DNA from: Anaeromyces robustus
Taxonomy: Eukaryota; Neocallimastigomycota; Neocallimastigomycetes; Neocallimastigales; Neocallimastigaceae
Length of the DNA stretch: 64,000 nucleotides
Assembly: GCA_002104895.1 (NCBI GenBank)
Contig: MCFG01000057.1
Coordinates: 62,001-126,000 of the forward strand
Direction: 5' to 3'
The notes below the pieces were generated by a model. That model was not told the DNA's origin, did not search any database, and saw nothing but the letters and a program-made list of their open reading frames with translations. The position numbers and the translations under genes are program-made. This document shows positions 28,685 through 39,867 of this stretch, piece by piece. How positions within the stretch are numbered: position 1 is the first letter of the stretch; the number at the start of each line of letters is the position of its first letter.

Positions 28685-29682
28685 AAATCCTTTATATATA
28701 TTTTACTTTTTTTAATGATGAAAAAAAAAAAAAAAAGATTATATATATATTAAATTTAATAAAATGCTGGATATATATTTTATGTAATGATAATAAATTA
28801 ATATCATTTGTTTATTATTTTATATTTTATTTTTATTTTGTATTATATTGAGTTATTATTTACTCATTTTTTTTTCATTATGATTATTTATTGTTATTAT
28901 TTGTTATTAGTTTTTATTTATTTTTTATAATTTTTTTTTTTTTAAAAAATAATAAAAAAAAAAACTTTGAATTAATTTTACTTAATATTATATATGTTAT
29001 TATGCTATATTAAATAATATTAATTAAAGGATAATTATGATGTTTAATTATTTGTGTTTTGTATTATTAAATTATTTTATATGATTATTTTTATTTTTGT
29101 TTTTAAATTTTTGTTTTTATATTATTATTATTGTTATAATTATTTTATAATTTGATGAAATGTATAAGTTTTGATTATTCTGATTTTTTTTTTTTTTTTT
29201 TTTTTATTATTTTATACTTAACATTCGCTTTCAATTTATATTAAATTAACATCTTCTTATAATGTTAATTAATTAGTATAATTTGATAAATTCTATTTTT
29301 TTTTTTTTTTTTTTTTTTTTAATAATAAGTTCATTAATAAATATTATATAAATATTATAATTATTATTATTATTTGTTATTAAATAATATACTGACATTA
29401 ATGTCTTATATATTTCTTTTTCTATTTTAATTTTCTTTTTCCTTTTTTTTTTTTTATCTTTTTCAATATTATGTTTAATATTAAAAAAGAATAAAAAAAA
29501 TTAATAATAAGAATTAAAAAAGGAAAAAAAAAAAAAAAGAACAAATAAGTAAAAAAAAAAAAAAACTACATTAATTTTAGTAATTATGTATCAAATATTT
29601 ATATTAAAGGTATTAAATGGATTACGTTTCTTTTAAATAATATAATAATATTTGATTACTTTTTTTACCTCTTGGTATAATA

Positions 29683-29732
<50 letters not shown>

Positions 29733-30047
29733 TTTATAAAAGACAATAATCAAGGAAAGAAAATTCAAATTCAATAATATTTTTTTTTTCTGTTTCTATT
29801 CTTATTGCTGTTGATGCTTTGATTTTTTTATTATATTATTATTATTATTTTTTTATTTTATTTTTCTTGTTTCTTGTTTCTTGTTTTTTTTTTTTTTTTT
29901 TTTTTGTTTTTTGTTTTTATTTGATATATATATATATATATATATATATTAAATGATTATTCATTTTTTTTTCTTTTTCTTTTTCAATTAAAGATAGTAA
30001 TTACGATTTGATTCAATTTGTTTAGTAAAAAAAAAAAACAATTTTGT
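26076..30047. other. 4-kb low-complexity spacer
   Basis: This lies between the TBL1-like gene start and the 3' end of the tail-anchored protein gene, both on the minus strand. It holds long poly-T runs (for example near 28648-28680, 29300-29320, 29693-29727), AAT arrays near 27026-27052 and TA repeats near 29932-29950. No gene or RNA was recognised on either strand. Confidence 0.75.
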
Positions 30048-31148
30048 TTAAAAGAAATATAATTTTGATGCAATTGCTAATAAAAGCAATATTAATAAAA
30101 GACTAATGAATAATTTTTTATTATCTCTTAATACATTCATAATTTGCTTTCTTCGTCTTACTCTTGTACCAGCTTCGCTACGACTTATTAATGGTTGATT
30201 AATAGAATCTGTATCTGATAAAATATCTGTTTCTTCATCTAATGAAGTATAATCTTTATAATTCATAATTATAATTATTTTTATTATTAATAATAATATT
30301 ATTATTATTAGAAAAATTATTTATATAATATATTAAATAATGATATAAATTTATATATATATATACCATATTCTGGAATTTGTACAACAATTTCTTTAGG
30401 TGTTTTTTTAATTTTACTTATTTTAGATTCTTTAATTAAAAATGATATGAAAAAATATTTATAATATTAAATATGATTAATATAAAATCTTTTAAATAAA
30501 AATATCATAAATTATAATTAAAACAATTATAATAATTAATGAAGATAATAAAAAAAATAATTTTTTTTTTAAATATATTACCTAATCTACTTATATATTT
30601 TTCAGAATCTGTTTGAATGGTCCAATTAATTTTTAATTTATTATTCATATCATGAATAGATTCAAAATTTGATGGTTGACCTTCATTAATTTGATAATTA
30701 TGATTATTTGAAGGTAAGAAAGGATCATCATTACCTGGATTATTAACAATTTCTTGTGGAGGGGTAAAATTTGTATTATTGAATGGATTGAAAGGATCTT
30801 CTTTTTCATTGGATATTGAAATTTTATTTTTGAAAGGAGAAGAATTAAAGGTAAATGCATCTTTAAATTGTTCTGAAAATTGATTATGAATAATTTGTTC
30901 TCTTGTTTGTTCTAGATCTGGTTTTGATTCATTTAATACAAAAGTAGAATGCTGTCTTGCAGCTTTTTCTAATTGATCTTTTAAACGATCAAAACTTTTA
31001 AAACTTTTGAAATTTGATGTTGGTGTCCTAGAACCCGAAGAAATTGAGGAAGGTGACGTAGTATTAGTAATTATTTGACTTTTATCAATGTTATTAATAT
31101 TATTAAAATTATTATTAAAACTATTATTAAAACTATTATTAACATTGC

Positions 31149-31203
<55 letters not shown>

Positions 31204-32088
31204 TAATTGAAATAAATTTTTATTATTTTCATTTTGATTAAATAAAGAGTTTCTTGATTGAGAAGTGGTATCTTTTAATTGATGGAATGAATCATCAATA
31301 ATATTAGTTTTTTGATTTTCGTTTTGTTTTTTTGGTATTGGTGATAGAATAGATTTAAATAAATTTAATGCAGAAAACGATGTATTTGATGTTTTAGGGG
31401 TTTCTGAAGTTGGGGTTGGTGTTGTTAAATTTGTACTTGTAGCTGATGTAGGGGTATTTTCAAAGTTTCTAAAAGTAAATGGAGAATCTAGTGTTGCTTC
31501 TGTTGAAGGTGTTTCTGAAGAATTTATATTATTATTTGGAACAGTAAATGTAGTATTTGCTGAAGAATTAAAAGAAGTATTTATACTATTTTTTAACTTG
31601 GTATCAATATATACATTAGGACTACTTTTCTTTTTTATTTTTTCTTTAATATTTATATTATTGTTTTCATTATTGTCAACAATTTGATTATTATTATTAT
31701 TATTTTCTTCACCATTATTAAAAGTATTTGAATGATGAAACGACGGTACATAAGTAGTTGAACTATTTGTAGTACTATTACTATTTGTACGAATAGAATT
31801 AAAGTAATCTTTATGATTTATTGGAAGTTTTTCAAGTAAATTTTCTTTTAAATTCATTGAAGAATGTTTTGGACTCGTAGTTAAGGGTTCTGAAGTAACA
31901 TTTTCATCATTTCTATTACCATTAATTTTAAAATGTTTGGCTTTTGAAAAATCTAAATGTATTTCATTTAAACTTTCATATTTCACCGTTGGAAAAGATG
32001 TGTTATAAGTATTTTGTAGAGGTTTTGATTCTTCAAAGCTACCATATTTTGTATTCTGAGATTCAAGTTCTGTATATTGACTACCCAT
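30048..32088 (-). CDS. Asn-rich tail-anchored membrane protein, unknown
   Basis: Three exons (30582-32088, 30367-30429, 30048-30253) give 591 residues. I chose the ATG at 32088 (MGSQYTELESQ) because the longer frame only extends upstream through a TTG. Most of the protein is Ser/Thr/Asn/Pro-rich and probably disordered, with an asparagine run coded at about 31145-31203. A short charged helix (KDQLEKAARQH) lies mid-protein. The last 110 residues look more ordered: INWTIQTDSEKYISRL, then SKISKIKKTPKEIVVQIPEY, a dileucine-like INQPLI, the basic patch RVRRRKQ, and a final hydrophobic segment LFISLLLILLLLAIASKLYF at the very C-terminus. This predicts a cytosolic protein anchored by its tail in an internal membrane. 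No family is recognised. Confidence 0.75.
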
Positions 32089-32194
32089 TATATATATATA
32101 CTTTATCAAAATGATTATTTATTTAGAAACATAAAAAAAATATAAATATAATTATTCTTCTTATTTGGAATTTGTATTATTATTATTATTGTTG

Positions 32195-32291
32195 TTCTTG
32201 TTATTCTTGTTATTCTTGTTATTCTTGTTATTCTTGTTATTCTTGTTATTCTTGTTATTCTTGTTATTCTTGTTATTCTTGTTATTCTTGT
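32195..32291. repeat. 9-bp minisatellite upstream of tail-anchored gene
   Basis: About eleven copies of TTGTTATTC run head to tail, followed by an ATT array at about 32314-32367. Both lie within 300 bp upstream of the minus-strand start at 32088, in its promoter or 5' leader. The Cys-Tyr-Ser repeat frame read across it on the plus strand is an artefact of the repeat. Confidence 0.9.
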
Positions 32292-32312
32292 AATTATTAT
32301 TTTTATTATTAC

Positions 32313-32369
<57 letters not shown>

Positions 32370-33655
32370 AATTATAATATTTTTAAAAAGAATAAATATT
32401 GATAACTTAATATTAACAAAAGAAAAAGAAATAAAATATATAATTAAAAGTGATATACTGCGTATCTTATTAGTAAATAATTAAAATTTAAAATTTGAAC
32501 AGAAGATTACATTTGTTAATTTTTTAAATTAATATCATTATGTGAAATATTTTAATAATATTCAGATAATTAATTAAAATAAAAAATAACTGAATTATTA
32601 ATAAGAAGTATTATAATCTAAATTACAAGAAAAAAAAATTATTATATTAAATATATTATATTTATTCTAATAAAATTATCAATAGCTAATTTTCTTTTTT
32701 TTTTTACTATTTTAATTAATTACATTAATTTAATAAATAAAATAAAGAATATATACTATTTATAATTATCATTTATTTTACATAAATATTAATATATTTA
32801 TTTATTTATTTTATAATTTTATTACACATCAAAAGTTAGTATAATATTTATTTAATTCTTTTCAAAATAATACTTATTGAGTATTATTAATAATACTATA
32901 GTTTATTAGCTTATTAAAAATAAAAAAGAAAAGAATAAAAAAAAAAAAGAAAAAAATAAATAAAAAAAAATAATTAAATATAAATATAAATAAGATTTTA
33001 AAAAATTTAATATAATAATAAAATAATAAATAAATAATATTCATCTTATTATTATATATATTACATATTACATATTATATATTGTATATTATATATTATA
33101 TGTTATATATTATATATTATATTATATATATTTGTTCGTTTTAATTATATACTATTATTAATATATATAATATAAATATGAATATTGAATATAAAAATGT
33201 GCCAAATAAAATAAAAAATGAAATAAAATAAAATAAAATAAATTAAAATAATAATAAATTGATTCATTAAATTTAATACATATTATATACAATAAATATA
33301 TACAATAAATATATACAATAATATATTATATCCTATATATAATAATATATAATATATAATAATATTTAATTCCGTTTTTTAATTAAAATATTATGATTAA
33401 GATGGAATAATTGTTTTTTCTTTTTTTTTTTGTTGTTAATAATAATAAAACTTTAAAAATAAAAAATCTCTAATTATTTAAATAATTTAAATTATATATT
33501 ATCATTATATTTCAATATATAGGATTTTATATTATAATTTAAATGTATTATTTTTTAATTTATATTTAATTTTGTTTATAATTTTTAAAAAAAATAATAA
33601 TTAATATAAAATATAAAATATCAATTAGTGTTATTCTTCAAAAACCCCATTAACT

Positions 33656-33708
33656 ATAATTCTTTCATTTTCATCACTAATACTTAGTGATGAAAATGAA
33701 AGAATTAT
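33656..33708. repeat. Perfect 25-bp inverted repeat with 3-nt loop
   Basis: The arms at 33656-33680 and 33684-33708 are exact reverse complements separated by TAC. The stem includes CTTTCATTTTCATCACTAA, a mixed sequence unlike the simple AT palindromes nearby. The sequence just to its left (CAAAAACCCCATTAAC) is locally GC-richer. It would fold into a very stable cruciform or RNA hairpin. Confidence 0.9.
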
Positions 33709-34572
33709 TAAACATTAGTAATTAATAATAATATTAATATTCTTTTGCTTTCTTTCTTTCTTTTATTATTATTATTATTTAAATCACTATATAATATGAA
33801 AATATTAATATTAAATATTAAATATTTATTACTATTATTATTTATATAATTACCCAATTTTATATACAATATACCATAATGTATATTAATTTATACTAAA
33901 ACTGAAAAAAGCCAATAATATTAAATATTTATTATTAAGCTTTTTTTTTAAAATTTTCTGATTTATATTATTTAAAGTTATAAATATTAATATATAAAAT
34001 ATATAAAATATATAAAATATATAAAATATATAAAATGATTTTATTATTTAAAGCCTTATATTAACATATATAAATATATTACATATATAAATAAATATAT
34101 AAATAAATATATTTTATTTTATATTAAAATATATTCCAATAAATATTTTATTATAGCGTTTCTTAATATGAAAGTATAAAATGGTGAAGTTGAATGTGGA
34201 ACAAAATTAAAGATACATAAAACATTATCAATCATTTTTAAATATTGTAATAATTCTTAATAATTAAAAATAATAAATAAATAAATAAATAAATAATAAA
34301 TAAATCATATAATTTATATTAATTCCATGATAAAACAACTTTTTTTTAACTATTTTTTTTTTATAATACAATAATTGTTAAAATGTGGCTTGTTAATATT
34401 TTATAGATTTATAATTTTAAAAATAAGACTTAACATAAAGTTTAAATTAAAAATATATAACATGATTCTTTTTTTTTTTTTTTAAAAAAAAAAAAAATAA
34501 AATTTTATACTATTAAATAATAAATTATTGTTTTTTTTTTTTTCTTTCAAACAAAAAAAAAATTTTTTTAAC

Positions 34573-35151
34573 ATGAAAAACATTAGAAACTATAAATCAG
34601 AAAACTATAAAAAATCTGAATATGAAGAAGTTGAGCCTGACATATATAAAACAATGGAAACACCTAGTGAAAATAGTATAGCTTTAAAAGGAGTTTCAGA
34701 AGAAGAAGGAAAAATTATAAGAGATTTAGAAGGATGGGAACAAGGTAAACCTGATAGTAGAGAAGAAGATTTTTATTTTATTAATTATAATGGAAAAAAA
34801 TATTATAAATATGTTGATGAAGCTGATGATAAAGACTGCGTAATTTATGTTGAACAAGAATTAAAACCTATTTATGTAACATCAATAGTATTTGAACCAG
34901 AACCAGAATTTGGTGAAAATGAACCTTCTGAGAGTCTTATATCACAATATCCTATAAATGATGTTTTTGATAAATTTTATGTATATGGTGGTGAATCTTA
35001 TGAAGAAGAAAACGAAAATGATAAATTTAATAATTATATTGAATTTGTAAGTCCAGACATTGATGATATTCGTAATGTCAGAACCATTATTGGAAAGCAT
35101 GTTTATAATAAAGAAATTAACGAAAATGCTGTGGATTTAATAATTGAATAA
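34573..35151 (+). CDS. Acidic single-exon protein, unknown family
   Basis: This is an uninterrupted frame of 192 residues from ATG 34573 to TAA. The longer open frame starting at 34528 begins with a TTG and poly-T, so I used the first ATG (MKNIRNYKS). The protein is strongly acidic (VEPDIYK, EEEGKIIRDLEGWEQG, EPEPEFGENEPSES, ESYEEENEND) with mixed hydrophobic stretches such as KDCVIYVEQELKPIYVTSIV, and no signal peptide, membrane segment or zinc motif. It uses many Tyr and Phe residues, which suggests a folded domain rather than pure disorder. It lies 0.9 kb upstream of the RING gene on the same strand, also a single-exon gene. No homologue is recognised. Confidence 0.65.
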   Translation: MKNIRNYKSENYKKSEYEEVEPDIYKTMETPSENSIALKGVSEEEGKIIRDLEGWEQGKPDSREEDFYFINYNGKKYYKYVDEADDKDCVIYVEQELKPIYVTSIVFEPEPEFGENEPSESLISQYPINDVFDKFYVYGGESYEEENENDKFNNYIEFVSPDIDDIRNVRTIIGKHVYNKEINENAVDLIIE

Positions 35152-35911
35152 TGGATAATTGAACATTTGAATAATTAAATAACTAAATAACTAAATAACT
35201 AAATAATTAAAGTATTAAAATATTAAAGTATTAAATATTGATTAAATAAACAATTGAATAAATGAATGATTGAATTATTAAATTTTTATATATTATAATT
35301 ATGAATAATTTAAATTTCAATGAAATTATGTTCATTGAACATAATTTAATTTTTTTTTTTTTTTTTTTTTTTTATTTTATCTTGTAAATAAATAATAAAA
35401 ATATACTCATGTATTTTAAAAGATAATAGTACTAATAATATTTAAAAAAAAAAAAAAAAAAAAAGCTTTACAAATACTTTTATTTGTATTTTTTTTTTTT
35501 TTTTAGTAACAAAAAAATATTAAAAAAAATTTTTTTTTATTATTAACAGTTTACATATTAAAAATTAATATTAATTTAATTAATAAATTTTGATTTATAA
35601 TTAATTGACTAAATATCATTTAATTGAAAATAAATTTTCATTTTGATGTATTATTTCATTAATGATTTTTAAAATATTATTATTATATTTAAATAATAAT
35701 AATAATAATATACCTTTTTTTTTTTCTTTCTTTCTTTTATAGATATTGAAATTAAAAAAGTAATATTTATATTTTTCAAATAATAATATTAATATAATAG
35801 TTTATACTAAATAAATTTTATATTATAAAATATAATTATTATTTTTTTATGTTACTATTATTATTATTAGTATAAACTAATAAAAATATAATTATAGTAA
35901 TATTAATTACT

Positions 35912-35951
<40 letters not shown>

Positions 35952-36044
35952 TATTATTATTATCTTTCTTTTTTGTAAATATTTTTTTATTTAAAAATAA
36001 TATTTTTGAATTATTTTTAAATTTATCTATACATAATTTTAATC
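35152..36044. other. Spacer between acidic protein and RING genes
   Basis: Short tandem units (AAATAACTA near 35177-35205) follow the stop codon. Poly-T runs occur near 35349-35373 and 35913-35949, the latter about 95 bp before the RING start. No gene is seen. Confidence 0.7.
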
Positions 36045-37241
36045 ATGTCAGATAATGATGTGATATGTACCATATGTCTTGATTCATTAAAAAAAAATAA
36101 GCCTACTAATTGTTTACATAATGTACCATCAATTATATCTTTATCATGCTGTCATACTTATCATTTTAATTGTATTAATTCCTGGTTTACAAAATCTTGC
36201 TCACTTTTATGTCCAGTTTGCAAATATCCAGATAAAATATTATTAGAAAATTATTTGTCAGAAATTAAAAAATCTTTGTATGATGAAATTTTGAAAAGTC
36301 AAAGAGAATTTTTGGTGAATGAACATGATGAAAATTATTATGAAGACTGTATAAAACAAAAAAATATGTTAAAAATAATTAAACGTCAAGAAATGATAAA
36401 TAGAAATAATGACTTACTTGACAATAATAATTATTTAAGTGATTACGGTAATAGCGAAGATAGTATGAATGGTAATTATTTTGAACCATCTTATCAAAAT
36501 ATATATAATTTACATTTACCTGACATTGAATCATATTCATCAGATTTTTTTTATCATAATAATGATAATGACTCAAATACTAATATTAATAATATTAATG
36601 ATTTTCAAGAAATAATAGAATGTGGAGAATCTTCTTCATATCCTTATTTATATTCAAATAATAATTGTGTAATAACTGAGGATGAATATGAGAATGAATA
36701 TGAAGATGAATATGAAGATGAATATATCAATAAATTTATAAATGAATATGAAGATATAAATGAATATATAAATGAATATGAAGATGAAGATATAAATGAA
36801 TATATAAATGAATATGAAGATGAATATATAAATGAATACATAAATGAATATATAAATGAATATGAAGAAGAACATAAGGATGAATATAAGGATGAATATG
36901 AAAATGGAGATGATTACGATAAAAACGAGGATGAAGCTATCACATATGCGAGAAGTGCTATCAACTGTATATTAGATGATGAGGAAAATAATAAATATAA
37001 TCAAAAATCATTAAATGGCTATAATAAATCTTCCGATATAGAAAATATTTTTGAATTATTATCAAATCAAGAAACTAATAAATTTCAAAACCTTGAAGAA
37101 TATGAAAATATTTTTTTAAATACTCAGACCAAACCCTCAATATTTCACAAATATCGATTCTATTTTATTTCATTTATAATATTTATTATTTCATATTTTT
37201 CTTTCATAATTATTCCTTTCTTTTATAATAATAATAAATAA
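36045..37241 (+). CDS. Membrane-anchored RING-H2 protein with acidic repeats
   Basis: This single-exon gene of 398 residues is probably an E3 ubiquitin ligase. Residues 8-58 form a RING-H2 (C3H2C3) domain: CTIC, then SCCHTYHFNC, then LLCPVC. A spacer rich in Asn/Asp follows. Residues about 210-290 are tandem repeats built on NEYINEY and DEYEDEY, coded by near-identical GAATATATAAAT and GAATATGAAGAT units at about 36680-36900. The C-terminus has one hydrophobic segment, FYFISFIIFIISYFSFIII, followed by a short tail, so the RING would face the cytosol from a tail anchor. The substrate cannot be told. The two RING genes in this window (this and 54314-56687) differ in architecture and are not recent duplicates. 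The C-terminal anchor shows no homology to a known family that I recognise. Confidence 0.85.
   Translation: MSDNDVICTICLDSLKKNKPTNCLHNVPSIISLSCCHTYHFNCINSWFTKSCSLLCPVCKYPDKILLENYLSEIKKSLYDEILKSQREFLVNEHDENYYEDCIKQKNMLKIIKRQEMINRNNDLLDNNNYLSDYGNSEDSMNGNYFEPSYQNIYNLHLPDIESYSSDFFYHNNDNDSNTNINNINDFQEIIECGESSSYPYLYSNNNCVITEDEYENEYEDEYEDEYINKFINEYEDINEYINEYEDEDINEYINEYEDEYINEYINEYINEYEEEHKDEYKDEYENGDDYDKNEDEAITYARSAINCILDDEENNKYNQKSLNGYNKSSDIENIFELLSNQETNKFQNLEEYENIFLNTQTKPSIFHKYRFYFISFIIFIISYFSFIIIPFFYNNNK
36680..36900 (+). repeat. Coding minisatellite in the RING gene
   Basis: Variable units of GAATATATAAAT and GAATATGAAGAT repeat in phase, encoding Glu-Tyr-Ile-Asn and Glu-Tyr-Glu-Asp blocks. 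Reading-frame preservation suggests selection on the acidic repeat. Open frames on the opposite strand here are by-products. Confidence 0.85.
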
Positions 37242-37450
37242 TAATAATAATAATATGAAGAGGAAAAGGAAGAAGAAGAGGAAGATGAAGAATAACAATT
37301 AATAATAATAATTAATAATAATAATTAATAATAATAATTAATAATAATAATAATAAATAATAAATAATAATCATAATAAATATATACATATTTATTTATA
37401 CCCACAAGATTTATAACTCTGTAAAGAATAATAAATTATTAAAATAAAAT

Positions 37451-37489
<39 letters not shown>

Positions 37490-38734
37490 AAATAACAAAA
37501 AAAATATAACATAATAATTGTTCAAATTAAAATAAAAAAACCTTCTATATGTTTAATAAAGAGTGTATAAAAAAAAAGGATAAAAATTTCATTACTTTTT
37601 TTTTTTCATATACAAAGTCTACTGTTTTAAAGAAAAACTCTTAATAAAATACTATAATTATTTATACAATATTCATTATCCATCATATATCCCATGTTCT
37701 TTATATATATATGTGTGTGTGTCATATTTCTTTTCTATTAATTATAAATATATATATATATATTTATTATAATTGTAATTATGTTATGAAAAAATTATCA
37801 AAAAAAAAAAAAAAAATAATATTATATTGTTTTATTTTTTCTTATTTTATTTTATACTTTCAATTTATTACAATTAAAAGTTGATTATATAATTATGTTT
37901 TAATACCCATATAATTAGATACATTTAATAATAATCTCTATAATATATAATTATTATTATAATTATAATTATAATAATTTTATTAATTATTATACATTAT
38001 TATAAACCTTTTTTTTTTAATATAATTTAAAATAATTTTAAAATTTTTGGAAAAATTATTTTCCAATTTAAAAATTTTATTCGATAATCTAAACTTTGAT
38101 TTTTCTAATTCTCCTTATTAATAGTATTAATAATTTATCCCAATTTAAAGTAAAAACCATTAAATATATTATATATAAAAAATTTTAATTGTAATTTATT
38201 CATTACTTTTATTATTTATAATGGAAAATTATATGCAATTAATTTTTTATATTATGAATAATTAATGATTTAAGTAATAGCTTTTTTTTTTTTTTTTTTT
38301 ATTAAACTGTTTATAATTCATTATACTATTTTGTTGTTATAAAAAAACATAACAACAACATAATACGTAATTTATCAAAATATTATCAAAATATCATATA
38401 ATTTTTGATATTATAAAAATATTTAATTTTCTGTGTGACTGTGACATCATTTTAATAACGTTACTTTTATTATTTATTATTATTATTATTATAATTTATA
38501 GCATTAATTTATTTCTTCATAGTTTATTAGGATTAGGTTTCAAAAAATGATATTTCATTATACTCTTTTTTTTTTTTTTTTTTCTATCATATATATGTAA
38601 TAAATTCATATATATTATTATCGATATTATTATGAATATATGACTACTATCATTTTTATAATAAATATAATAATTAAATTATTAACCTTATAAATATTTA
38701 CATTTACAATTATATATATTATATATATTAAAAG
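37242..38734. other. Spacer before receptor gene, with hidden 5' exon
   Basis: Directly after the RING stop there is a purine-rich GAAGAGGAA stretch, then tandem TTAATAATAATAA units (about 37299-37348), then poly-A near 37458-37487. The receptor's signal-peptide exon should lie in the right half. An ATG at 38547 followed by a Phe-rich hydrophobic run is suggestive but its donor phase does not fit the next exon. Confidence 0.6.
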
Positions 38735-39502
38735 ATAAAGGAATATCAATTACTATAAATGCTATTGCTTTTACATATACTCCTGAAATTCAAATTTATG
38801 GACGATTAATACAAGAATTTAATAAATATTCAAAACAAAATGATTTGGATATAGATGTCAATTTAAATCTTTTAACACCAACTAATTCATCAAATCTTAT
38901 TTTTGATTATGGATCAATGTTAGATGTACTTCTTAATAAGAAGTATTATAAACAAGAAAACAAATATGATTTGTATTTTTATGATAATATTTATTTATAT
39001 AAATTTGGTTCCCATTTTATAGATTTAAATGAGTGGTTAAGTAAAGAACATATTAATATGTATGATCAAGATATTTTAGCTCAAACATGCTATTATGATA
39101 AAAAATTAGTTGGAATTGTAAATATTATATATATATATATACTTTAATAAATCAGTAGATAGTTATAAATAGCTATATAAGAAAAAAGAAATAAAAAAAA
39201 ATTTTTTTTTTTTATTTCTTTTTTTAAAATTATAAATTTATCATACTTTTTTTTCTTAAAAAAAATATTTTTATTCACAATTTTTTTTTAAATTGAAATT
39301 AATTTTATTATATTAGCCGGTATCATTAGATTACAATGTTTTACAATATAATTTGGAATTATTAAATAAATATAATCTAAAATTACCAAAAACATGGGAT
39401 GAATTATTAAATACTTGTAAATATGTAAAAAATAAAATAGATAACCCAAATGATTTTATTTGTTTAGATGGAATGTTTTCAGGTAAATATTATTAATATA
39501 TA

Positions 39503-39534
<32 letters not shown>

Positions 39535-39836
39535 ATTATTTAATATTATTATATTATATCACTTAATAATAATAAATACTTTTAATAATTTATGTTCATT
39601 AATATATATATATTTTTTTTAGGTGGTGAAGATGCAATGTCTTCATTTTATGACTTTATTTATTCATATAGAGATTCTAAAGACTCACCATTCCCTGAAT
39701 TATTAAGTAAAGAGACTATCGATGCTTTAAAAATGATGAAAACTATAATAAGTGAAACAACATCAGGTATATTTTCCATAAAATTGAAATAATATATATA
39801 TATATAAATTTTTTTTTTTTTTTAATTATTAATAAT

Positions 39837-39867
<31 letters not shown>

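Larger units (their letters stand above)
32089..34572. other. Divergent spacer, tail-anchored and acidic genes
   Basis: About 2.5 kb of A/T-rich sequence lies between divergent genes. It includes the 9-bp minisatellite, the perfect 25-bp hairpin at 33656-33708, and short tandem arrays such as AAATATATAA units near 33985-34033. No gene was found. Confidence 0.7.

Noticed and set aside
32089-32109. Seven-codon upstream extension of the tail-anchored protein
   Set aside because: The extension begins at TTG rather than ATG, and ATG 32088 is the natural start.
32172-32402. Plus-strand frame with repeated Cys-Tyr-Ser followed by poly-Tyr
   Set aside because: It is only the translation of a 9-bp minisatellite and an ATT array upstream of the tail-anchored gene.
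34528-34572. Fifteen-codon upstream extension of the acidic protein
   Set aside because: It begins at TTG in a poly-T tract; the first ATG is at 34573.
36644-36875. Minus-strand Tyr/Ser/Phe/Ile repeat frames
   Set aside because: They are antisense shadows of the RING gene's acidic repeat.
38547-38600. Candidate signal-peptide exon (Met then Phe-rich) for the receptor
   Set aside because: The only donor leaves phase 2, while both available acceptors need phase 1; joining would give a stop.
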